Source of the DNA: a bacterium | GTDB lineage: Bacteria; SAR324; XYD2-FULL-50-16 | NCBI GenBank assembly: GCA_018829445.1 | Contig: JAHJTV010000078.1 | Location: 1-64,000 of the forward strand | Reading direction: 5' to 3' | DNA: 64,000 nucleotides | Part shown: piece by piece, positions 15,227 through 25,015 of the stretch | How the letters are laid out: every line of letters begins with the position of its first letter | Numbering within the stretch: the first letter of the stretch is position 1 | Notes under the pieces: generated by a model | What the model was told of the DNA's origin: nothing | What the model saw: the letters and a program-made list of their open reading frames with translations, nothing else | The model's database searches: none | Program-made: the position numbers and the translations under genes

Positions 15227-16105
15227 ATGATAAAGTTTAAGTTTACTAGCGAATCCATGGAAACAGAGTTAAGCAAAACGGAAACAAGGAACAGTGATGA
15301 CCTGATGCCTGATAGGCATATGCACATTATAGAACTGATAACCGAAAGCGGATTCGCCTCCATCGAGTCCATGGCTAGTCACTTCAACGTCACCCCACAA
15401 ACCATTCGCCGTGATATTAATAAGCTTGATGAACTGGGATATGTTCGGCGGTATCATGGAGGAGCCGGTCTTACCTCCAGCTCCAAGAACATCTCCTATC
15501 AAGCACGAAAAGGAATATGTTCGGTAGAGAAAATTCGAATTGCTGAGTTCACAGCCAATCATATTCCCGACTATGCATCCCTCTTTATTAACATTGGAAC
15601 AACTACGGAAGAGGTTGCACGGGCATTGGGTAAAACCCGTAAGGGATTGAAAATTATTACCAATAATCTTAACGTTGCTACTATTCTGGGCTCCAGGGAA
15701 GATTTTGAAGTGATTATTGCGGGGGGAATGGTTAGAAGCAGAGACCTGGGTATTACCGGTGATGCAACCGTTGATTTTATAAAACAGTTTAAAGTCGACT
15801 TTGGGATTATCGGGGTAAGCGGCATTGATGCCGATGGTTCACTGCTTGATTTTGACTATCATGAAGTCAGGGTTGCAAAAGCAATCATAAAAAACTCCCG
15901 GAAGACTTATCTGATTGCGGACAATTCCAAATTTGGCCGTAACGCCATGGTCAGGTTGGGAGATATAAGCGAAATTGATGCTATCTTTACCGATTCCGAA
16001 CCTCCAAAGGAATTCCGAAGTGTTTTGGTTGAAGCCGGTGTGAAACTGCATATATCATCACACCAGAATCAAAACGCAGCCGTTTCTTCCCTGACGAAGG
16101 CCTAA
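15227..16105 (+). CDS. glpR: DeoR-family transcriptional repressor, GlpR type
   Basis: 292 residues from the first ATG; ATG 15305 (266 residues) is nearer to the 252-residue E. coli GlpR and may be the true start. The DNA-binding helix-turn-helix is ASIESMASHFNVTPQTIRRDINKLDELGYVRR. The C-terminal effector domain follows with SLFINIGTTTEEVARAL, ITNNLNVA, IIAGGMVR, GITGDATVDFI and DFGIIGVSGIDADGSLLDFD, the phosphosugar-sensing fold. GlpR senses glycerol-3-phosphate. Divergent orientation from glpA and the operator-like sequence between them support the assignment. It may also act on the ugp operon 30 kb away. Confidence 0.82.
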   Translation: MIKFKFTSESMETELSKTETRNSDDLMPDRHMHIIELITESGFASIESMASHFNVTPQTIRRDINKLDELGYVRRYHGGAGLTSSSKNISYQARKGICSVEKIRIAEFTANHIPDYASLFINIGTTTEEVARALGKTRKGLKIITNNLNVATILGSREDFEVIIAGGMVRSRDLGITGDATVDFIKQFKVDFGIIGVSGIDADGSLLDFDYHEVRVAKAIIKNSRKTYLIADNSKFGRNAMVRLGDISEIDAIFTDSEPPKEFRSVLVEAGVKLHISSHQNQNAAVSSLTKA

Positions 16106-16297
16106 TTCGGACTTCATATCTTTCATCAATGGCAGTCTCTTTTTTGCCTCAATTGACCTCGATTGATCCAACATAGTTTTTTTCTTAAGGCTTGACGGAA
16201 AACAGAAATTGACTTCAACGGAACATCTTCATAGAATCTCATCTTTTGCTTATATAATCCCCGGATTTGGATTACCAACTATTAACAAAAAATATTC

Positions 16298-17116
16298 ATG
16301 TTTAATATTTATTTAAGTGCTGTAATTATTGCCATTGTTGAAGGATTAACAGAATTTATACCCATATCATCAACCGGCCATATGATCCTGGTTGGCGATC
16401 TGCTTGCTTTTACCGGCGAAAAAGCCGCCACATTTGAGATTTTTATTCAATTAGGGGCAATCCTGGCAGCCTTTTTAATCTACAAGGACAAATTTTTAGG
16501 ATTGATTCCAAAGAAACACGGAGGGAATTGGCTCACACAGATTTTAAAAGGAGAAACCTCGCCCACCGGTCTTCATCTCGTCTGGGCCATTCTACCCATT
16601 GCACTTGCAGGATTGTTGCTACATAAAACAATAAAAACCCATCTTTTCAGCCCTATAACTGTTGCCATCGGATTGATCGTAGGGGGAGTTCTAATGATCA
16701 TTGTCGAAAGACTGCCCATCAAACAATCGGTTGAGACGGTTGAAAAGATATCGATTAGACAAGCATTAATCATAGGTATTGGACAGTGTTTCGCCATATG
16801 GCCGGGGATGTCCCGATCAGGGTCCACAATGATCACAGGACTACTGCTTGGTGTGAAGCATAAAGCGGCGGCTGATTTTTCCTTCATCATTGCCGTACCT
16901 GTAATGTGTGCAGCTGTGGGCTACGATTTGCTAAAATCCTGGCACTTCCTGGAACTTGGAGACCTCCCCTACTTTCTGATTGGATTTTTGGTAGCATTTA
17001 TCGTTGGATGGTTGTCCATAAAATGGTTTCTCAGCATTCTGGAACGTTTAAAACTGATGCCATTCGGAATCTATCGCGTTATACTCGGGGGAATATGTCT
17101 GTGGTTTTTTCAGTAG
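16298..17116 (+). CDS. uppP: Undecaprenyl-diphosphatase
   Basis: 272 residues, the usual length of UppP/BacA. The enzyme dephosphorylates undecaprenyl diphosphate at the inner membrane, recycling the lipid carrier for peptidoglycan and O-antigen; overproduction gives bacitracin resistance. Both signature motifs are present: VEGLTEFIPISSTGHMIL near residue 15-30 and PGMSRSGSTMITGLLLG near 170-185. About eight membrane segments are visible. It is not obviously in an operon with its neighbours. Confidence 0.93.
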   Translation: MFNIYLSAVIIAIVEGLTEFIPISSTGHMILVGDLLAFTGEKAATFEIFIQLGAILAAFLIYKDKFLGLIPKKHGGNWLTQILKGETSPTGLHLVWAILPIALAGLLLHKTIKTHLFSPITVAIGLIVGGVLMIIVERLPIKQSVETVEKISIRQALIIGIGQCFAIWPGMSRSGSTMITGLLLGVKHKAAADFSFIIAVPVMCAAVGYDLLKSWHFLELGDLPYFLIGFLVAFIVGWLSIKWFLSILERLKLMPFGIYRVILGGICLWFFQ

Positions 17117-17628
17117 AGTGAATGACTGCACCCAATTATCCAGAGAATGCACCTCCAAAATGGTTATCACACCTTTTTGCATCCGGTTTCCGGAACCCCA
17201 CCTCGTCAGAAAACCGGCTAGTCTGAGAGTTAATACCTGATAGTATCAAATTGAGCCTATCGGAACATCCGTCGGGAATTATTCCATCCGGAAATACCGG
17301 TTAATTCCCTATACTGTATTGGAATCGCCACTTTATAAGGACGGGCAAACCGCTTATAACTTCAACGTGAACATCACCCCATCAAGATGCTGGGGAGAGA
17401 TCTTATTGATAATCTTTTTTAATCAGAATTTTGTTTTCCGCATGAAAGATAAATGATTCTCAAGATTCGGGGTTCACTCTTTATAACCGGGAGCAAGATT
17501 TCAAGTATCATGGAAGATATACAACGATTATTAAATCGTTGCTGTGCAGGAAGTTGAATGTTAAGATTGTATGTGTGGCTGTTTTTATTGTTTGAACATC
17601 TCTATAATCATTTAATTTTCACAAAACA
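17117..17628. other. Gene-free region upstream of the hybrid kinase
   Basis: About 510 bp with no credible ORF. GGGAATT near 17275 and AATTCCC near 17303 form a short inverted repeat. The stretch before 17629 is AT-rich and may carry the kinase promoter. Nothing else was recognised. Confidence 0.5.
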
Positions 17629-19602
17629 ATGAAGATATTGGTAGTTGATGATAACGTAACCGTGAGGCGCATGATTCGCATGGAATTGGAAGCTGGCGGT
17701 TATGAAATATTTGAAGCTATTAACGGCACCATGGCATTGGAAATGATTAAGGAGATCGAGCCGCATCTTATCACCATGGACATCTATATGCCGGATATGG
17801 ATGGATTTGAAGTGGTTGATATCATTCGTAAACAGATCGAGCCCAAGCTTTTAAGAGGGAACAAACGACCCATTATATACGTCTCTGTCAGTGACGATAT
17901 GGAGTTACGACAAAAGGGATTTGCTGTCGGGGGTTCTGATTTTGTACTCAAGCCCTTTTTGAAGGGTGAACTGCTGACTCTTGTTAATAACATGCTTCAG
18001 CCGGAAGCCCGTTATAACGGACTTACTGTGCTGATAGCCGAAGATAGCGGTCTGGTGGGAATGATTCTCCAGAATATCATGCAATCAGAAGGCTTAAATA
18101 CAATAATGGCCGTTAACGGTGAAGAGGCCTACGACTTGTATAAGATCCACAAACATGACATCAATCTTGTATTGATGGATTACCTGATGCCCAAAATGAA
18201 GGGGGATGAGCTCTGCCGAAGGATTCGTCAGGAGCCGGGTCGAAAGGACATCCCAATCATCATCCTAAGTGCCACATCGGAGCAGCAGAATGTACTGGAG
18301 CTTTTCAAAGCGGGAGCCTCTGATTATGTTTTCAAACCCTTTTCGAAGGAGGAGTTGTTAGCCCGGGTGAAAGTTCATCTCAATGGGGAATTGCTCAATC
18401 GCAAACTCATGGGACACGTCAATGAACTTAAACAGCTCAATAAACTGAAGGATGATTTTCTTTCGATTACTTCACATGATTTGCGTTCGCCCTTAAACGG
18501 TATTCTGGGAATGACCGAATTGTTGCGGCTCAGTGAAGGGTTGGACAAACAGCAACAGGAATATCTTGGATATGTAAGTAAATCCGGTCAATTTCTGCTG
18601 GAATTGATTAACGACATTCTGGATCTTGGGCGAATCCAGTCGGAGAACCACAACCTGGAGACAAAGCTGATCGACATTGATGAAGTTATTCGATCATCAA
18701 CCCAGATGATCTCGCACATGGCCAAACCTAAAGGTATAGATATCAAGATTGAGAATCGATGCAAAATGACACCCTTGATAATGGGTGATCGTCAATCACT
18801 AAATCGTATCTTCAATAATCTGCTTTCCAACGCTATTAAATTCACCCAGAAGAACGGTCATATCAAAGGGATCATAAAAACGGATACCAACAATAACATC
18901 ACCGTCTCCATTCAAGACGACGGCATTGGAATCTCTCCGGCAGTGATCCCCACCCTTTTCGACAAATTCTCAAAGGTATCCCGTCCGGGAACGGCAGGTG
19001 AGAAAAGCACAGGACTGGGGCTACCGATTACCAAAGAACTGGTGGAACTGCATCAGGCAACAATTGAGGTCTCAAGCGAAGAGGGAAAGGGTTCCTGCTT
19101 CAAGGTATCATTCCCATCGGCTCACATTTCCGAGATCATCGACGATGAGCCTGACCACGTGGAACGAAAAACATCGATTCAGTCCAGGGCACAAAAAGTA
19201 AGAATACTGCTGGTGGATGATCAACCTTCCTACATCCTACCCACGATTATGCTGCTGGGGAAAAGTGGGTACAATATTGCCACCGCTTTAAGCGGCAAGG
19301 AAGCCTTGGAGCTTTATACCGGCACATTGCAGCAGGAAACTCAGGAAGAAATGTTCGATCTGATTCTGATGGATCTGAACATGCCGGTAATGGACGGTTT
19401 CGAAGCCACTACCGAGATTCGTGCTTTTGAAAAGAGATATGCCATTCGTCCCATTCCCATAGTAGCCCTTACCGCCAATGTCAGTGAAGATGCAAAAATG
19501 AAGTGCCGTCAGGTTGGAATGAACGGCTATCTTACTAAACCTTTCCGGATCGATCAGTGTGATAAACTGATTCATCGTTTTGTTTTTGTAGGAAAAGACT
19601 AA
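17629..19602 (+). CDS. Hybrid histidine kinase, REC-REC-HisKA-HATPase-REC
   Basis: 657 residues, cytoplasmic: no membrane segment is visible. Two receiver domains come first (about 1-122, phospho-acceptor Asp51; about 132-252, Asp184). A dimerisation/phosphoacceptor domain follows with His283 in ITSHDLRSPLNGILG, then an ATPase domain (N box FNNLLSNAIKF, G1 DDGIGIS, G2 STGLGLP). A third receiver is at 525-650 (Asp582 in LMDLNMPVMDG). Three receivers around one kinase core suggest it takes phosphate from another kinase, perhaps the propeller sensor encoded next on the same strand. No DNA-binding output is present. Confidence 0.9.
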   Translation: MKILVVDDNVTVRRMIRMELEAGGYEIFEAINGTMALEMIKEIEPHLITMDIYMPDMDGFEVVDIIRKQIEPKLLRGNKRPIIYVSVSDDMELRQKGFAVGGSDFVLKPFLKGELLTLVNNMLQPEARYNGLTVLIAEDSGLVGMILQNIMQSEGLNTIMAVNGEEAYDLYKIHKHDINLVLMDYLMPKMKGDELCRRIRQEPGRKDIPIIILSATSEQQNVLELFKAGASDYVFKPFSKEELLARVKVHLNGELLNRKLMGHVNELKQLNKLKDDFLSITSHDLRSPLNGILGMTELLRLSEGLDKQQQEYLGYVSKSGQFLLELINDILDLGRIQSENHNLETKLIDIDEVIRSSTQMISHMAKPKGIDIKIENRCKMTPLIMGDRQSLNRIFNNLLSNAIKFTQKNGHIKGIIKTDTNNNITVSIQDDGIGISPAVIPTLFDKFSKVSRPGTAGEKSTGLGLPITKELVELHQATIEVSSEEGKGSCFKVSFPSAHISEIIDDEPDHVERKTSIQSRAQKVRILLVDDQPSYILPTIMLLGKSGYNIATALSGKEALELYTGTLQQETQEEMFDLILMDLNMPVMDGFEATTEIRAFEKRYAIRPIPIVALTANVSEDAKMKCRQVGMNGYLTKPFRIDQCDKLIHRFVFVGKD

Positions 19603-19883
19603 CAATTTTGCATTTTCCCATCTTTTTCCTTCTACACATCCGGGAATTCTTTTGTTATTGTTCAGAACAATACCCTTTCCGATGATAAATAGTCTGTTCA
19701 TCGTAAAATTTTGATTTGACAAAATCTCTGCCGCCCGTAAAATCAGCTAACATGTAGTTTTTAAAAACACCCGTCATCTACGATCTCTGGTTATATTTTT
19801 AACGGATTTTTTGGGAATATGATCAGCTGAAACTGTTTTAATCGGGTTTAAGCTCTCTAAAAGCCAATCAATAAAGTCTATCC

Positions 19884-22800
19884 ATGAAACCATTAAAATT
19901 GATTGCTTTATTCTTCATACTGATTCTTTTCCTATCATCCAGATCTGTGTTCAGTTTGAATCCAAAGCGGGCTATGACTCAATATGTGCAGTCCGTCTGG
20001 ACATCAGATAATGGACTTCCCTCCGACAGCCTGATGGAACTAGTTCAGGATTCCAAGGGATTCATCTGGATAGGATCTTATGAAGGATTGATCCGCTTTG
20101 ACGGAGTGGAGTTTAAGGTTTACTCCAAATACACCCATCCCGACTTCAGCAGCACATCAGCCAGGATTCTCTATTCAGATTCCAAAGGCAATCTCTGGAT
20201 CGGAACCAATGGAGATGGAGTCGCCAGATTCAACGATGAAACCTTTACCATGTTTACCACAGCCCGGGGTCTACCCAATAACTCCATCCGCAAAATCCTT
20301 CAAGACAACTCCGGGTCAATCTGGATCGGCACTACCGGAGGGCTGGCAAGAATGGAGGAAGGGAAACAACGTTTTGAAGTATTCAACCAGTTCAAAAACA
20401 GTCTGATTGAATTGATCTATCAGGACAGTAAAGGTAGAATCTGGCTAGGCCCGGGAGAGGGAGGGATTTTTAAACTGGAGGGTGACCGATTTGTCTCACC
20501 TCCAGAATTTAAAGAGATGTCCGGGAAAGTACTTCTCAGCATGCTGGAAGACAATGAGGGTAATCTCTGGCTGGGAACCAAAGACCATGGTCTCCATGTC
20601 ATCAAAGACGGGATGATATCCCAACTGGGAGAAGCGGAAGGAATCGGTGCAAAATCTATCAATAAACTGTGGAAAGGACTCTATAACAGCATCTGGATTG
20701 GTACTGATTCCGGTTTATTCAGGTTTTTTAATAATCAGATCTCCCATTATTCAGAGAAAAACGGACTTAATAACAACCTGATTACCTCCCTGCTTGAGGA
20801 CAAAGAAGGTAGCCTCTGGATCAGTACCGCTCGCGGAGGATTGGCTAAACTCAGTGACAGTAAGTTTCTGACTTTTTCCACTCCCGAAGGGATGGTACAT
20901 AATAAAGTGAATTCAATTCTGGAAGACCGCAAGGGTTTGATCTGGATAGGTACTGATGCCGGTTTAAGCCTTTTTAAGGATGGCCGGTTTATTAAAAACG
21001 CTATCACCGATCAGTTCCTGGGAACTCGAATTCGTCAAATCTATCAGTCAGACGATGGTATCATCTGGCTAAGTACTTACAGCAATCGTGGAGTGGTTGC
21101 TATCAAAGAGAATGCATTTCGCTCCTATTCAACCAAAGACGGGATTTCGAGCAATCGTTGCCGCGTAACCTTCAAAGACAGTAAACAAAATATTTGGATA
21201 GGAACATCAAAAGGATTGAACAAAATCAATGGAGAGTCCCTAAAAACCTTTACTCGTTCCAAAGGTCTGGAAAACGATTACATTATGACCATATTTGAGG
21301 ACTCAACGGGAAAGATCTGGATCGGTACTGATGGAGGAGGAGTTGCCTATCTTGAAAACGGAGAATTTAAATCTTTGACTACAAAGGACGGTCTGGCTGC
21401 CAACATTGTCTTTAAGATCTTCGAGGATAGCCGGAAAACTCTCTGGATAACAACATCCGGGGGGATCAGTCGCTTCAAGGATGGGAGGTTCTTTAATATC
21501 ACTGTAAAGGAAGGATTAAAAGGAGACGCCATATTTCAAGCGATTGAGGATAATAACGATCAATTGTGGATGATGGCCAATGTCGGTGTGTTCCGCGCCT
21601 CACTGCAGGATATGTATGACCTCACCGACGGTATGTTTGATGATATTATTACCGACCTGTATGATACAACAGATGGATTACGGGCTTCGGTCACCCCTAC
21701 TTCCTGGGGAGTAAAATCGGCAGAGGGAATGCTCTACCTTCCCACCATGGATGGAATCGTCATTATCGACCCCCGACAATTGCTTATTAATCCCATCCCA
21801 CCGCCAGTTTATCTTGAATATGTTCAAGTCGACGAAAATATCAAAAACCCCGATACTGTAAAAACCCTGGCACCCAGTGATAAGAGAATAGTGTTTAAAT
21901 ACACAGCTCTCAGTTATGTCGTACCGGAAAAAGTAAAATTTCAATATATGTTAAAAGGGTTCGAAGACCACTGGTCAGAGCCGACCTTTAAAAGAGAAGC
22001 TTCCTACACCTCGTTACCCCCGGGAGATTACTCTTTTAGAATTCGTGCTGCCAACAATGACGGGGTATGGAATGAATCACGGAGTTATATCAGTTTTACT
22101 CAAAAGCCCTATTTTTATCAGACCACCTGGTTTTTTGTAACGCTTGCCAGCAGTTTCGCTTTGATGGTTGTCTTGGTCTATTATGTTCGTATCCGTACCT
22201 TAAGACATCGCCAGCTGGTTTTGGAGCAACTCCTCTCCGAACGCACCAAGGACTTGGAGATAGAAAAGGAAAACTACCGCGGAATAGTTGAGGATCAGAC
22301 TGAACTGATCTGTCGATTTGGATCATTTTATCAATTGTCATTTGTAAACGTCGCCTTTTGTCGATATTTTGGAAAAACATTTGATGAATTGATCGGAAGC
22401 AGTTTTCTGATGTTGATTCCCGAGGAGGAAAAACCGGTTATTGAAACCCTGATCGCTACCTTAAACTCAGACAGGCAATCAACCACGGTTGAGATTCCTA
22501 CCCGTATTACCGGGGAAACCCGGTGGATAGATTGGACTATCAGAGTGTTGCTGGATTCGAATGAGCAGCTTATCGAGTATCAATGTGTCGGCAGGGATAT
22601 TACCGAACGGATTCAAATGGAGAACCAGTTGCTGGAAGCAAAAAACCTGGCGGAAGAGGCAAACCAGGCCAAAAGCGATTTCATCGCTGATATCAGTCAT
22701 GAGATCAGAACCCCCATGCACGCGATACTGGGGTACACAAAACTGGGAATCAGTAAAATTGATAAGCTTTCCAGAGAGACTATCGCAAAGTATTTTGCCG

Positions 22801-23354
22801 AGATTCAATCCAGCGGAAAACGAATGATCATGCTGGTGACAGATCTTTTGGATCTCTCAAAACTCCAAACCGGAAGGACTACCTATGTTTTTGAAATGTA
22901 CTCTCTGTCAGAAACCATAAAAGAGATCATTGGCGAATTCCAAGCCCTGGTTGCAGAAAAAAATATCACTCTCCAGTTTATCAATACCAATCTGATCGAT
23001 CACCTCATGATGGATAGGGGTAAGATTCACCAGGTTTTGACAAATCTGCTGTCAAACTCGATAAAGTTTTCCAATCAAGATGATACTATTAAAATACAGC
23101 TCGAAAATCGAGAAGATCAATTTCAAGTATCCATCAGAGACCAGGGAATGGGGATTCCGGAAGATGAACTGGAGGTTATTTTTGATAAATTCACCCAAAG
23201 CAGCAAAACCAGGTCCGTATCAGGGGGAACAGGTCTCGGTCTTTCCATATCCAAACAGATCATAATTGATCATGGCGGGAAAATATGGGCAGAAAACAAT
23301 GAAACCGGAGGAGCAACTTTCCATTTCGTTTTACCTGCCTCCTTGCCATTATAA
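19884..23354 (+). CDS. Two-component sensor with beta-propeller, Y_Y_Y and PAS domains
   Basis: 1156 residues. A signal peptide (1-25) leads a large periplasmic part with about 13 two-component-propeller repeats of the type DSKG-x-[IL]-W-[IL]-G-T (about 40-600). A Y_Y_Y domain follows (about 665-735; LPPGDYSFRIRAANNDG). After a membrane helix (about 750-770) and coiled coil come a PAS domain (about 795-905), HisKA with His939 in DISHEIRTPMHAILG, and a HATPase (DQGMGIPEDELE, GGTGLGLS). It lacks the C-terminal receiver and AraC domains often fused to this architecture. The hybrid kinase upstream, with three receivers, is a plausible partner. Such propeller sensors often detect saccharides; the ligand here is unknown. 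Confidence 0.9.
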   Translation: MKPLKLIALFFILILFLSSRSVFSLNPKRAMTQYVQSVWTSDNGLPSDSLMELVQDSKGFIWIGSYEGLIRFDGVEFKVYSKYTHPDFSSTSARILYSDSKGNLWIGTNGDGVARFNDETFTMFTTARGLPNNSIRKILQDNSGSIWIGTTGGLARMEEGKQRFEVFNQFKNSLIELIYQDSKGRIWLGPGEGGIFKLEGDRFVSPPEFKEMSGKVLLSMLEDNEGNLWLGTKDHGLHVIKDGMISQLGEAEGIGAKSINKLWKGLYNSIWIGTDSGLFRFFNNQISHYSEKNGLNNNLITSLLEDKEGSLWISTARGGLAKLSDSKFLTFSTPEGMVHNKVNSILEDRKGLIWIGTDAGLSLFKDGRFIKNAITDQFLGTRIRQIYQSDDGIIWLSTYSNRGVVAIKENAFRSYSTKDGISSNRCRVTFKDSKQNIWIGTSKGLNKINGESLKTFTRSKGLENDYIMTIFEDSTGKIWIGTDGGGVAYLENGEFKSLTTKDGLAANIVFKIFEDSRKTLWITTSGGISRFKDGRFFNITVKEGLKGDAIFQAIEDNNDQLWMMANVGVFRASLQDMYDLTDGMFDDIITDLYDTTDGLRASVTPTSWGVKSAEGMLYLPTMDGIVIIDPRQLLINPIPPPVYLEYVQVDENIKNPDTVKTLAPSDKRIVFKYTALSYVVPEKVKFQYMLKGFEDHWSEPTFKREASYTSLPPGDYSFRIRAANNDGVWNESRSYISFTQKPYFYQTTWFFVTLASSFALMVVLVYYVRIRTLRHRQLVLEQLLSERTKDLEIEKENYRGIVEDQTELICRFGSFYQLSFVNVAFCRYFGKTFDELIGSSFLMLIPEEEKPVIETLIATLNSDRQSTTVEIPTRITGETRWIDWTIRVLLDSNEQLIEYQCVGRDITERIQMENQLLEAKNLAEEANQAKSDFIADISHEIRTPMHAILGYTKLGISKIDKLSRETIAKYFAEIQSSGKRMIMLVTDLLDLSKLQTGRTTYVFEMYSLSETIKEIIGEFQALVAEKNITLQFINTNLIDHLMMDRGKIHQVLTNLLSNSIKFSNQDDTIKIQLENREDQFQVSIRDQGMGIPEDELEVIFDKFTQSSKTRSVSGGTGLGLSISKQIIIDHGGKIWAENNETGGATFHFVLPASLPL

Positions 23355-23683
23355 AATTCGAGATCAATGATGACACTCCTTTTTCACCCCTGATTGTTGA
23401 TATCGACACATGAAGGCACTACCCCGAGTGATCCATACAGATTTCAGTTTTCCGTATAAAATTCACCCTTGTCCCTATAAGCAGCCTCTCCGGATCAACG
23501 ATCTCAATAGTACCTGCGTTGAATTCCCGGCGATCAATGATACTGATCGCTTCATGCACTATACTTTAGCCCTTTCCTTCACTTTTCAAAAACCTAGACA
23601 TCATTTGACAGAGGGTTTTGATTTCTAATATTTTATGCGAATACATCAAATCATATGAAAAGGAATTTCATTCGGAGAAAACA

Positions 23684-24469
23684 ATGAAACTTAATGAACT
23701 ATTTGATTTAACGGGGAAAGTGGCCATTGTAACCGGCGGTGCCAGGGGAATAGGGAAGTTCCTGGCTACCGGATTAGCTGAAGCGGGAGCCAATGTCGCC
23801 ATTGCATCGCGGAAAATTGAAAAATGTCAGGAAACGGCAACCATGCTTCAATCTCTCGGAGTCAAGACCCTGGCTCTGAAATGCGATATGTTGAAACAGG
23901 AAGATATTGAAAATGTCGTAAATGAGACTATAAACACATTTGGACGCATCGATATCCTGGTAAACAATGCCGGTATCACCTGGGGAGCCCCAACTTTGGA
24001 ATATCCCCTCGATAAGTGGGAAAAGGTGTTTGATGTTAATGTGAAGGGGTTGTGGATCATGACTCAAAAGGTGGCAAATATCATGAAAGACCAGGGAGGA
24101 GGGAAGATAATCAATATCTCATCAGTAATCGGTTCACGAGGAAGTGATGAGATGGGTCATCCTGCTGTAGCCTACAACTCGACAAAAGCCGCTGTTGAAA
24201 TTCTCACCAAAAACCTCGGAGTGAAGCTGGCCAATTATAACATCAATGTTAATTGTATTGCTCCCGGTTTTTTCAGAACCGACATGATGGAATACCTGTT
24301 TGATCCCAAATTCGAAAAAGTTAAAGAGCTTACCTTGCAACAGATTCCCTGCGGGAGAATTGGTTCCGAAGATGACATGAAAGCAATGGGAGTTTTCCTG
24401 GCATCCAAGGCATCGGACTACATGACGGGAGCAATCATCGGGGTTGATGGCGGCATGGGCGCTAAATAG
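23684..24469 (+). CDS. Short-chain dehydrogenase/reductase
   Basis: 261 residues, classical SDR. The cofactor motif is VTGGARGIGKFLA (TGxxxGxG), the NNAG structural motif is in VNNAGITWG, and the active site is Ser in NISSV plus YNSTK (Tyr-x-x-x-Lys). The C-terminal PGFFRTDM and GVDGGMGAK complete the family pattern. It resembles gluconate-5-dehydrogenase/3-oxoacyl reductase-like SDRs, but the substrate cannot be specified. ATG 23684 is preferred because GGAG at 23675 is well spaced; upstream codons to 23618 show no SDR similarity. A 14-bp hairpin follows the stop. Confidence 0.85.
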   Translation: MKLNELFDLTGKVAIVTGGARGIGKFLATGLAEAGANVAIASRKIEKCQETATMLQSLGVKTLALKCDMLKQEDIENVVNETINTFGRIDILVNNAGITWGAPTLEYPLDKWEKVFDVNVKGLWIMTQKVANIMKDQGGGKIINISSVIGSRGSDEMGHPAVAYNSTKAAVEILTKNLGVKLANYNINVNCIAPGFFRTDMMEYLFDPKFEKVKELTLQQIPCGRIGSEDDMKAMGVFLASKASDYMTGAIIGVDGGMGAK

Positions 24470-24491
24470 AGATCTTGCCGATATTTCCCAA

Positions 24492-24523
24492 TGAGATATT
24501 TCTCAGTTTTGAGAAATATCTCA
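24492..24523 (+). terminator. Perfect 14-bp hairpin after the SDR gene
   Basis: TGAGATATTTCTCA (24492-24505), a GTTT loop, then TGAGAAATATCTCA (24510-24523). The stem is perfect with a 4-nt loop, located 22 bp after the stop codon. No T-run follows, so it may stabilise the 3' end or act as a pause rather than as a full intrinsic terminator. Confidence 0.55.
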
Positions 24524-24845
24524 TCTCATCTTATCAGAAAACTCCCTCCTACCATACGTTAACTATCTGCCATAACAAGCTTTTCCCTGGTTAATCCTCC
24601 TTTGGCATTTATTTTGCTGATATATCGGATCATTTCACAGGGATCTTTCTTGGTCTTTGAGAAAGAGATAAGAATTGTTAAACAACCTATAAAAGGGATA
24701 AAAATACGATTCCTTCGTTTTATCCTGAAGCAAAAAGCATAGCCTCAGTGCCTCCCAGCCTGCGGCTATGTCTCCTCTCTATGATTAAAGATTTGAATTT
24801 CAGCTAACCATCCGGATTTATTCTATTAAATCTAAATACTCTTCT

Positions 24846-24888
24846 AAAAGGACAGGTTGATCGCTTGTCCTTTTTTATCCTTTTTTTT
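24846..24888 (+). terminator. Strong intrinsic terminator
   Basis: AAAAGGACAGG (24846-24856) pairs with CTTGTCCTTTT (24864-24874), including one G-T pair. The stem is followed directly by more T residues (T6, ATCC, T8). Since no gene ends within 370 bp upstream on the plus strand, it may terminate an unannotated small RNA. Confidence 0.75.
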
Positions 24889-25015
24889 AACTCCAAATAT
24901 TGAATCTATTTGACCTCTGCCGTTGACAGCGATTTTAAACCAATGGTATTGCTGTAAATTCGGTCGGTTTTGATACTGTCCACAAAATCCTTAACTCAAC
25001 TAATCGTAATCAGGT

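Larger units (their letters stand above)
24470..25015. other. Gene-free region with two hairpins; possible small RNA
   Basis: About 545 bp without a credible ORF. It holds a perfect 14-bp hairpin just after the SDR stop, and about 375 bp later a strong intrinsic terminator. A TTGTTA with a TAAAAAT-type -10 lies near 24675-24710. A transcript from there to the terminator would be about 170-180 nt and non-coding. This is an inference from promoter and terminator placement. Confidence 0.4.

Noticed and set aside
23410-23628. 72-codon plus-strand ORF before the SDR gene
   Set aside because: No family resemblance, no ribosome binding site and irregular composition; probably chance.
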